Positions 55,346 through 62,273 of a stretch of DNA of 64,000 nt are shown here, one piece after another (position 1 is the first letter of the stretch; the number at the start of each line of letters is the position of its first letter). Below the pieces are notes generated by a model. It had not been told where the DNA came from, made no database searches, and saw only the letters and a list, made by a program, of their open reading frames with translations. This stretch comes from CAVPJW01 sp963705525 (GTDB lineage Bacteria > Acidobacteriota > Vicinamibacteria > Vicinamibacterales > CAVPJW01). The DNA lies in assembly GCA_963705525.1 (NCBI GenBank), contig CAVPJW010000003.1:552942-616941 (forward strand). Direction: 5' to 3'. Both the position numbers and the translations under genes were made by a program.

Positions 55346-55421
55346 GGCTCAAGGCTCAGGGCGCAAGGCATAAGGCTCCGGGCTGCTACGTGCCTGAGCC
55401 CTGAGCCCTGCGCCTTGAGCC
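55346..55421. repeat. Long imperfect inverted repeat abutting gltX
   Basis: GGCTCAAGGC (55346-55355) pairs with GCCTTGAGCC (55412-55421), and internal CTCAGGGC pairs with GCCCTGAG copies, giving a long GC-rich hairpin. The right arm ends 4 bases before the gltX ATG, leaving no room for an SD. It could be the terminator of the preceding gene, a mobile palindromic repeat, or an initiation-controlling hairpin. Confidence 0.6.
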
Positions 55422-55425
55422 AACG

Positions 55426-56898
55426 ATGATCGTTCCCCGTCTCCGTTTCGCCCCTTCGCCGACGGGCTATCTCCACGTCGGCGGCGCGCGGACCGCGCTT
55501 TTCAACTGGCTCTTCGCGCGTCGCCACGGCGGTGTCTTCATCCTGAGAATCGAGGACACGGACGCCGAGCGATCGTCGTGGGACATGGTGACGGGAATCG
55601 TCGAGGGACTGCGCTGGCTGGGTCTCGATTGGGACGAGGGCCCTGACGTCGGTGGGCCCGACGCTCCGTACTTTCAATCGGAGCGGCTCGATCTGTACCG
55701 CGCCACCGCCAGCCGCCTTGTCGAGTCCGGTCGCGCGTATTACTGCTATTGTTCGCCCGAGTTGCTCAAAGAAAAACGTCAGGCGGCCGAAGCTCGAGGC
55801 GAAGCATGGAAATACGATCGCGCATGCCTGGCGCTGACCGACGAGCGACGAGCGGAGCTCGAGGCGAGCGGCGCGCCTCGGGCCATTCGCTTTCGCGTTC
55901 CACACGGTGTCACGCGCTTCGACGATCTCGTCCACGGCCCGATCGAATTCGACCGCTCAAATATCGAAGACTTCGTGATCCTCAGATCCGACCGGCATCC
56001 CACGTACCACCTGTCGGTGGTGGCAGACGATGTGGCGATGGAGATCACGCATGTGGTCCGTGGAGACGACCACATTTCGAACACGCCGAAGCAGGTGCTG
56101 CTTTACGACGCGCTCGGCGCGGAGACGCCGGCGTTCGCACACGTCCCATTGATACTCGGACCCGATAAGAAGCGCCTGAGCAAACGGCACGGCGCGACAT
56201 CGGTGATGGAGTATCCACGAGCGGGATACCTGCCGGAAGCGATGGTCAACTTTCTGGCGCTCCTTGGCTGGTCGCCCGGCGGCGATCGAGAGATCTTCAC
56301 GCGCGATGAGCTGGTCAGCGTCTTTGCGCTCGAGGGCATCAGCGGCGGGAACGCCGTGTTCAATCCGGACAAGCTGGACTGGTTCAACGCGCAGTTCATC
56401 CTCCGGATGACGCTCGACGAACTCGGGGCTCGTGTTCGTCCGTGGATCGAGGAGGCTGGACTCTGGACCGACGATCTTTCCGGTGCGCGCAGTGGATGGT
56501 TCGCGCGCGTGCTCGATCTCGTCCGGCCGCGCGTTCGCCGCCTGCCCGATTTCGTCGAACAACTCCGGCCATTTCTCGACGAGCGCGTCGATTTTGAGCC
56601 CGAGGCGGTGAAGAAGTACCTCACGCTCGCCGGCCTGGCGCCCGTCGTGGCCGCTCTGCGGCGAAGCCTGTCGGAGGACGATCGATTCGATGCCGCATCG
56701 ATTGAAACGCTGTTGCGCGCCGTCGCCGAAGCGCATGGCATCAAGGCGGGTAGCCTGATTCACGCCACCCGCGTCGCGGCGACCGGCAGGGCCGTGAGTC
56801 CAGGGCTGTTCGAGGTCCTTGCGCTCCTCGGTCGCGATCGCACGATCGCTCGTCTCGCAGTGCTGGAAACGTATCTCGCCGCGCTTCCCACCCAGTAG
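55426..56898 (+). CDS. gltX: Glutamyl-tRNA synthetase
   Basis: The 490-aa class I aminoacyl-tRNA synthetase charges tRNA-Glu (and possibly tRNA-Gln) in the cytoplasm. The HIGH-type motif is 'PTGYLHVGGARTALFNWLFA', followed by 'LRIEDTDAERS'. The KMSKS-type motif is 'GPDKKRLSKRHGATSV'. 'HVVRGDDHISNTPKQVLLYD' is also typical. The length is normal, with the helical anticodon-binding domain in the last 150 residues. ATG 55426 has no SD because a hairpin abuts it. Confidence 0.96.
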   Translation: MIVPRLRFAPSPTGYLHVGGARTALFNWLFARRHGGVFILRIEDTDAERSSWDMVTGIVEGLRWLGLDWDEGPDVGGPDAPYFQSERLDLYRATASRLVESGRAYYCYCSPELLKEKRQAAEARGEAWKYDRACLALTDERRAELEASGAPRAIRFRVPHGVTRFDDLVHGPIEFDRSNIEDFVILRSDRHPTYHLSVVADDVAMEITHVVRGDDHISNTPKQVLLYDALGAETPAFAHVPLILGPDKKRLSKRHGATSVMEYPRAGYLPEAMVNFLALLGWSPGGDREIFTRDELVSVFALEGISGGNAVFNPDKLDWFNAQFILRMTLDELGARVRPWIEEAGLWTDDLSGARSGWFARVLDLVRPRVRRLPDFVEQLRPFLDERVDFEPEAVKKYLTLAGLAPVVAALRRSLSEDDRFDAASIETLLRAVAEAHGIKAGSLIHATRVAATGRAVSPGLFEVLALLGRDRTIARLAVLETYLAALPTQ

Positions 56899-56963
56899 TT
56901 CATTCCCAGTTCGATCACGCGCACGGGCGGCGGTCAGAGCGCCCACTCATTACTCATTGCTCG

Positions 56964-57000
56964 TGTAACACCTGTGTAACGTTCATGTAACGTTAATGAC
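56964..57000 (+). promoter_or_regulatory. Pho-like box: four 11-bp-spaced direct repeats upstream of PAP2 gene
   Basis: TGTAAC begins at 56964, 56975 and 56986, with a weaker TGAC at 56997. The phase is exactly 11 bp, the hallmark of tandem OmpR/PhoB-family response-regulator binding. It ends 36 bases before the PAP2 ATG. The related repeat upstream of ppx supports a common regulator. Confidence 0.6.
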
Positions 57001-57035
57001 GCGACCGGAATACTTGCCGCTTCAGGAGTCCCGGA

Positions 57036-57950
57036 ATGAACAGATCTAAGTGGTGGCGGGAGGGCGTGTTAGCGGTGCTGATGCTGGGGTGGGCCGTCGG
57101 CGCAGGAGCGCAGACGGAAACGGCGGGAATAAGCCCCGCTTTCGACGCGATCGTGCAGGCCGCATGGCAGCGCGCTCAGACGCCTCCGCAGGATCAGACG
57201 CTCCCCCAGAATCCTCCGCAACAAACGCCTCCGCCACAGGCGCCTCCAGTACCTGAGCCCCTCGTCTGGGGCGCGCAGTCTCCGCTCGGCGATGGTGGAT
57301 TCAAGGACGGCGTGAAGATCCTGGGCGGTGACTTCAAAGCCCTTTTTGCGTGGCGGAACGCCATGTGGCTCGCCGGCGGCGGCGGCCTTGCCTGGGCGGT
57401 TTCTCCGCTGGACGATGACATCAACGACAACCTGGCCGATTCGAACTGGTTTGGACCCGGCAAAGTGCTCGGGTACTCCTGGGTGCAGATGGGCGGAGCA
57501 GTTGTGACGTTCACCGTCGGCAAACTGACCCATCATCCCAAGGTGTCGCATCTCGCGGGAGATCTGCTGCGCGCGCAGATTCTGGCGCAGGGGATGACCT
57601 ACGCCATCAAGTACACAGTGCAGCGCGAGCGCCCGGATGGTTCGAGCGGCTATTCATTTCCATCTGGGCACGCCTCGGTGACGTTTGCGACGGCGCGCGT
57701 CCTCACGCAGCATCTCGGCTGGAAAGGCGCGGTGCCAGGCTATCTTCTCGCCAGCTACGTGGCCGCGTCCCGCCTGCACGAGAACCGTCACTTCCTGAGT
57801 GACGTGGTCTTTGGGGCCGCGATCGGCATCGTCGCCGGGCGGACGGCCACGCGGCCCGGCCACTCGTCGTGGACGTGGACGCCGATGTCCGCGCCTGGCG
57901 GTGGCGGGATTCTGGTGCAGAGGACCTTCGGCGATCCGGTTGCACCTTAA
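57036..57950 (+). CDS. PAP2 superfamily phosphatase, exported or membrane-bound
   Basis: The product is 304 aa from ATG 57036. A signal sequence (residues 12-26) and a Gln/Pro-rich linker (about 48-78, 'QNPPQQTPPPQAPPVPEP') precede the PAP2 domain. The three phosphatase motifs are present: 'KYTVQRERPDG', 'SFPSGHASVTFATAR' and 'SRLHENRHFLSDVVFG'. Hydrophobic helices flank them. It would dephosphorylate lipid phosphates or small phosphomonoesters on the outer side of the membrane. A Pho-like box directly upstream suggests induction by phosphate starvation. Confidence 0.9.
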   Translation: MNRSKWWREGVLAVLMLGWAVGAGAQTETAGISPAFDAIVQAAWQRAQTPPQDQTLPQNPPQQTPPPQAPPVPEPLVWGAQSPLGDGGFKDGVKILGGDFKALFAWRNAMWLAGGGGLAWAVSPLDDDINDNLADSNWFGPGKVLGYSWVQMGGAVVTFTVGKLTHHPKVSHLAGDLLRAQILAQGMTYAIKYTVQRERPDGSSGYSFPSGHASVTFATARVLTQHLGWKGAVPGYLLASYVAASRLHENRHFLSDVVFGAAIGIVAGRTATRPGHSSWTWTPMSAPGGGGILVQRTFGDPVAP

Positions 57951-58071
57951 TGGCATCGCGCGGCGCAGTGATCCACGCGCGTTCCCGTCGTGCCATACTC
58001 CTGTTGGCCGTAACCTGCCCGTGCCGGCTATAATCAGCGGTTCAGTCTACCGGACGAGTTGCCGACCTTAC

Positions 58072-58145
58072 TGGGAGGTCGTCCAACGGTAGGACACATG
58101 GCTCTGGACCATGGTATCGGGGTTCGAATCCCTGCCTCCCAGCCA
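58072..58145 (+). tRNA. tRNA-Gln(CUG)
   Basis: A 74-base tRNA: TGGGAGG (58072-58078) pairs with CCTCCCA (58135-58141), discriminator G, encoded CCA. The anticodon loop CTCTGGA gives CUG. D-loop and GGTTCGAATCC T-arm are normal. Its 3' end is repeated at 61612-61636. Confidence 0.96.
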
Positions 58146-58148
58146 ATC
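58124..58148 (+). repeat. attL-like copy: tRNA-Gln 3' end
   Basis: Twenty-five bases covering the T-arm 3' half, acceptor 3' strand, CCA and ATC beyond it are repeated identically at 61612-61636. Confidence 0.8.
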
Positions 58149-58373
58149 CCTTCGAAGAGCCCGAATGCCTTGTAGAGCAAGAGATTGCGCGTTCTTGTCT
58201 TGGCTTCCTTCTCGAGCGTGTCAAGGCGCGTTGCGCTGTCCGGACTTCACGAACGTCAACGTCGTCAACGGGTTGCCGCGCATTGGCAGGAGTTCGAATC
58301 CCAAGGAGGTCATTCAGCTCAAACGTTCGGCGAATGCGTACCTGAATCCCGCCTCGTAGAGTAGATTCTGGCG

Positions 58374-61300
58374 ATGCCCCCTTTCGTAGGCTCCCGACTC
58401 GGTAGGTACGACATCATCGCGGCGCTCGGCGCCGGCGGCATGGGCGAGGTGTATCGGGCGCGGGATAGCCGCCTCGGTCGTGACGTCGCGCTCAAGGTAC
58501 TGCCTGCCGGCGTGGCCGCGGACGCGGAACGACTGGCGCGATTCGAACACGAAGCCCGCATCGTCGCCGGCCTCAACCACCCGAACATCGTCACGCTCTA
58601 TTCGATCGAGGATGAGGACGGCGTAAGGTTCCTGACGATGGAGCTGGTCGAGGGTCAGGGGCTCGATCGACAGGTGACACCGGGCGGGCTGTCCATCGCG
58701 CGGGTCATCGAGTTGGGCGTCGCGCTCGCGGATGCGCTCGCGGCGGCGCACGACAAGGGTGTGGTGCACCGCGATCTCAAGCCCGCGAACGTCATGCTGA
58801 CGAACGACGGGCGAGTAAAGGTGTTGGACTTCGGACTCGCCAAGCTGGCGGACGCGAGCGGCAATCTCGCGGCCGCACAGACCGCGACGATGGAGTCGCC
58901 GGTATCGGTTGCGGGTCAGGTCGTCGGCACGGTACCGTACATGTCACCGGAGCAAGTGCGCGGTGAGCACGTGGACAGCCGGACGGACGTGTTCGCGCTC
59001 GGCATCATGCTCTACGAGCTGACGACCGGGCGCCGGCCGTTCGAAGGCGCCACGCAGGGACTGATTAGCAGCGCGATCCTTCGCGACTGTCCCAGATCGC
59101 TTTCGAGCGTGCGGGCCGACGCTCCGGCCGATCTTGATCGCGTCGTCGCGCGCTGTCTGGAGAAGGCGCCGCTTGCGCGTTTCCAGACCGCGCGTGACGT
59201 GAGCAACGAATTGCGGCGAGCGGGAACGACCGGGGATGCCGCCGCGCCGATCTTCAAGCCGCCACCGGCGCCTTCCACGCCGATGCTCGGCCGCGAGGAG
59301 ACACTGGACGCCGCCGCGAACCGCGTGCGTGGCGGCGAGCGCCTGCTCACGGTGACCGGGTATGGCGGAACCGGCAAGACGCGCTTCTCGATCGAGCTCT
59401 TCCACCAGTTGGCGTCGCAGTATCCCGGCGGCGCCGCCTTCGTGTCGCTCGCGTCAGTGACGGCAGCCTCGTCGGTGTTGCCGACGGTTTGCGTTGTTCT
59501 GGACATCCCCGAGGCGCACGGCCGCTCGGCGCTCGATGCCCTCTGCACGGTGATCGGACAGCGCCGCATGCTGATCGTACTCGACAACCTCGAGCAGGTG
59601 ATCGATGCCGCCGAAGAGATCGCGGCACTCATCGCGCGATGCCCGGCGCTTCAGGTAATCGCGACGAGCCGTGCGCCGCTCAAGATCGGCATCGAAACCG
59701 AGTTCAGCCTGCCGCCGCTGCAGCTACCGGCGCCGGACATGACATCGCTCGACGCGCTTCGCAACTGCCCGTCGGTCGCGCTGTTCCTCCAGCGTGCCGT
59801 CAAGGTGAAGCAGGACTTCGCGCTGACAACCGCGAACTCGGCGGTGATCGCCGCAATCTGCCGGCAGCTCGACGGCCTGCCGCTCGCGCTGGAGCTCGCC
59901 GCGGCGCGCGTGCGCGTGCTGGATCCGGCGGCATTGCTCCAGCGTCTCGATCACGCGCTCGATCTGCTGACATCCGGCGATCGCGACCTCCCGCTCCGGC
60001 AACGTACGTTACGCGCGACGATCAGTTGGAGTTACTCGCTGCTCGACGCAGGGGAACAGCTGCTGCAGCGCCGGCTATCGAGCTTCCACGAAGGCTGGAC
60101 ACTCGAAGCGATGGAGCAAGTCTGCTACTGCGATGACGAGCGTCATCGCGCGCTCGACGAACTCAACTCGCTCGTCGAGAAGGGCCTGGTCCGCGTGGTG
60201 GGCTCGGGCGAACGCTATGCGCTGCTCGAGACGATCCGCGCCTTCGCGGCGGAACAGCTCCACGCGGGTGGCGAGGTGGCTGCCACCCGGCAGGCGCATG
60301 CGGACTACTACCTGCAATTCGCGGCTGGAGTGGCGGCAAGCTTCCGCACAACGCGGCAGCTCGAGGCTGTGCGCTCCGCCCGCAACGAGAACGCCAACAC
60401 GCATGCCGCCATCCAGTGGCTCACCGCCGGCGCCCGATCAGGGGACAAGGCCGCGCTCGAGAAAGGTTTGCTCCTGTGCGGCCACTTGAACTGGTTCTGG
60501 CATATCGGCGGGCAGCATTTCACCGCCCGTGTGCTGCTCGACGCGCTGCTCGCGCTCGCGGATGCTCCGCCGAGCCGTGGCCGCGCGCTCGCGCGCATTG
60601 CCGCCGGGATGGCCTCCACCGCGACCGGCGAATGGGAGCGCTCACTCGGCGAGTGGACCCGCGGGTACGAAGACGGCAAGGCGATAGGCGACGCGGCAGT
60701 GGCGGCCGAAGGCTTGATGGGTGTGGGCTACTGCTGTCTGAGCCTCGGGCGGATGGAGGACGCCGGTGCGGCGCTCGATGAGGCGATGGCACGAAGTGCC
60801 GGCGGCGTCTGCGACTTCCTGCAGGCGATCTCAATGACGATCAAAGGGATGCTGCTTTTCGTGACCGGCGGCCTTGAAGCCGGCATGGTCCTCATTGAAG
60901 AGGCGCGTCGGATCCAGGAACGCCTGAACGATCGTGAAGGCGGCGGCATGGCGCTCAGCTTCCTGGCCCAGATGTCGTTCGCGAAGGGCGATCTCGCAGG
61001 TGCGATCGCCCTCTACGGCGAGGCGCTCGAGTCGCTCGCCACGATCGGCGATCAGCCCGAGGTCGCGCGTGTGCACTGCGAGATGGGCTGGACCGCACTC
61101 GCCGCCGGCGATGCGCCTGCGGCGCAACGCTCATTCCGCCTCGGCGTGCTGGCGAACGAAGGAGTCGGCAGCTCAAAGGGGACCGGCCTCGCGCTCCTTG
61201 GGCTTGCCGCTGTCGAAGCTGCCGAAGGGCGCTCGGAGCGCGCCGTCGCGATCGCCGCGGCCGCGCACGCATTGAGCGAGCGCACCGGCGTTGTGATCGA

Positions 61301-61466
61301 ACACCCGATGGACCCGGGAGTCGTCAATCGCATTGATGCGCTCAAGGCGTCGATTCCGAAGGGCAGGCTGGACGGGCTCGTGTCGAACGCGAGTGTGCTG
61401 TCGCCGGCGGCGGTACTGGCGATGATCAGCCCCGTCGTCGGTGGAGAGTCTGGCCTGCTTAGGTAG
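58374..61466 (+). CDS. Ser/Thr protein kinase fused to STAND ATPase and TPR repeats
   Basis: The product is 1030 aa from ATG 58374 (no clear SD). The kinase domain, about residues 10-280, has glycine loop 'GAGGMG' 19-24, Lys41 in 'VALKVLP', His132-Arg133-Asp134 in 'HRDLKPAN', Asp152 in 'DFG' and 'YMSPEQ'; all catalytic residues are present. About 305-600 is a STAND/NB-ARC-like ATPase: Walker A 'VTGYGGTGKTR' near 330, Walker B 'MLIVLDNLEQV', sensor 'ATSRAPL', and 'GLPLALELAAARV'. About 640-990 is helical TPR-like repeats. Such proteins are signal-triggered switches. It is the only gene between two tRNA-Gln 3' repeats. Function could be transcriptional signalling or defence; neither is shown. 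Confidence 0.88.
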   Translation: MPPFVGSRLGRYDIIAALGAGGMGEVYRARDSRLGRDVALKVLPAGVAADAERLARFEHEARIVAGLNHPNIVTLYSIEDEDGVRFLTMELVEGQGLDRQVTPGGLSIARVIELGVALADALAAAHDKGVVHRDLKPANVMLTNDGRVKVLDFGLAKLADASGNLAAAQTATMESPVSVAGQVVGTVPYMSPEQVRGEHVDSRTDVFALGIMLYELTTGRRPFEGATQGLISSAILRDCPRSLSSVRADAPADLDRVVARCLEKAPLARFQTARDVSNELRRAGTTGDAAAPIFKPPPAPSTPMLGREETLDAAANRVRGGERLLTVTGYGGTGKTRFSIELFHQLASQYPGGAAFVSLASVTAASSVLPTVCVVLDIPEAHGRSALDALCTVIGQRRMLIVLDNLEQVIDAAEEIAALIARCPALQVIATSRAPLKIGIETEFSLPPLQLPAPDMTSLDALRNCPSVALFLQRAVKVKQDFALTTANSAVIAAICRQLDGLPLALELAAARVRVLDPAALLQRLDHALDLLTSGDRDLPLRQRTLRATISWSYSLLDAGEQLLQRRLSSFHEGWTLEAMEQVCYCDDERHRALDELNSLVEKGLVRVVGSGERYALLETIRAFAAEQLHAGGEVAATRQAHADYYLQFAAGVAASFRTTRQLEAVRSARNENANTHAAIQWLTAGARSGDKAALEKGLLLCGHLNWFWHIGGQHFTARVLLDALLALADAPPSRGRALARIAAGMASTATGEWERSLGEWTRGYEDGKAIGDAAVAAEGLMGVGYCCLSLGRMEDAGAALDEAMARSAGGVCDFLQAISMTIKGMLLFVTGGLEAGMVLIEEARRIQERLNDREGGGMALSFLAQMSFAKGDLAGAIALYGEALESLATIGDQPEVARVHCEMGWTALAAGDAPAAQRSFRLGVLANEGVGSSKGTGLALLGLAAVEAAEGRSERAVAIAAAAHALSERTGVVIEHPMDPGVVNRIDALKASIPKGRLDGLVSNASVLSPAAVLAMISPVVGGESGLLR

Positions 61467-61611
61467 GAGGATTGAACCACTCAAGCGGCGTTCTGCACGA
61501 ACCAAGTTCGAAAATCGTCCCTGACACCCAGCCATTCGACTCGCCTTCGGCTTCGCTCATGGCTGCTCGGCCCATCTTCAGGCCACCGCGCGCCTCTCGG
61601 CGCGACTCGGC

Positions 61612-61636
61612 TCGAATCCCTGCCTCCCAGCCAATC
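61612..61636 (+). repeat. attR-like copy of the tRNA-Gln 3' end
   Basis: Identical over 25 bases to 58124-58148. It lies 145 bases after the kinase gene and 26 bases before the end of the integrase relic frame. Confidence 0.8.
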
Positions 61637-61661
61637 TCCTTATTCACTCTCGCTCAACGCG

Positions 61662-62081
61662 TTAGGTTCTGTCTGCTCCGCGTGTTTGGCCGCTGCTTGA
61701 TCGAGGCGACTTTCGCCTTTCCCTGAAAGAATCTTGAAACTTTGTCGGTATCATCGACGCAGTGGCGCCGGTCGTGTCGAATGATTTGCCGCTCTCGAGC
61801 TTGCCGGCGGCGACCTGGAGATGCTCGAGCTTCTGATTGTCGTAGCGCTCCGCGGTCCGGAACCTGCCGACCGGAACCCCGCTTTCGTCGCTGAACACGA
61901 AGACGTCATCCGCCTTGTTCTCGCCAGCGGCGTCGAGGTGGAGCCACTTCAGAACTGCGAGCAGTCGTGGCGTGGCGATCGGAACCATACGGGTCCTGCG
62001 GCTCTTGGTCGTCTCGCCGCGAAGAACGATCAACTGGCGACTCCAGTCGATGTCGTCGAATCGGAGCGCCAGCATCTCTAA
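61662..62081 (-). pseudogene. Tyrosine recombinase/integrase relic at tRNA-Gln
   Basis: The frame from about 62075 reads 'MLALRFDDIDWSRQLIVLRG', 'ETTKSRRTRMVPIATPRLLA' and 'VFVFSDESGVPVGRFRTA', the core around the first catalytic Arg region. It then jumps at about 61850 to 'ERYDNQKLEHLQVAAGKLES' and a C-terminal tail 'QDSFRERRKSPRSSS'. The His-x-x-Arg and GH boxes between are missing, and no N-terminal arm domain precedes it. It reads toward the att copy at 61612-61636, as an integrase should. Inactive. Confidence 0.7.
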
Positions 62082-62273
62082 ACGAGGGCCTGAAGGTACT
62101 GGACTTGAAAGAGGGCCACACCGTCACATTGGCTCGGCTTCAAGACGAGTCGAAAGACGGCGGATTCGCCTCTGACCGCTTGGGCCTAGGCGGATTCATG
62201 TGATGGGCATGGCGGGCCGGGCCGCACCCCTTCCGACTTCACGCGCCAAGACCATCAGGAGCCCAGCCACGCG

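Larger units (their letters stand above)
58124..61636. mobile_element. tRNA-Gln mini-island carrying one kinase-STAND gene
   Basis: The 3.5-kb segment between identical 25-base copies of the tRNA-Gln 3' end holds essentially one gene, the 1030-aa kinase-STAND-TPR protein. No integrase lies inside. An integrase relic lies just beyond the distal copy and reads toward it, which suggests two successive insertions at the same site. 58146-58373 carries no supportable gene. Confidence 0.65.

Noticed and set aside
58146..58373. Possible short ORFs between tRNA-Gln and the kinase gene
   Set aside because: No SD and start combination or family resemblance; one reverse frame has a helical stretch ('LEKEAKTRTRNLLLYKAFG') that may be an old relic but cannot be supported.
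61967..62203. Plus-strand ORF ending 'KVLDLKEGHTVTLARLQDES'
   Set aside because: It overlaps the integrase relic, has no SD or recognisable domain, and may be a chance or unrelated fragment.
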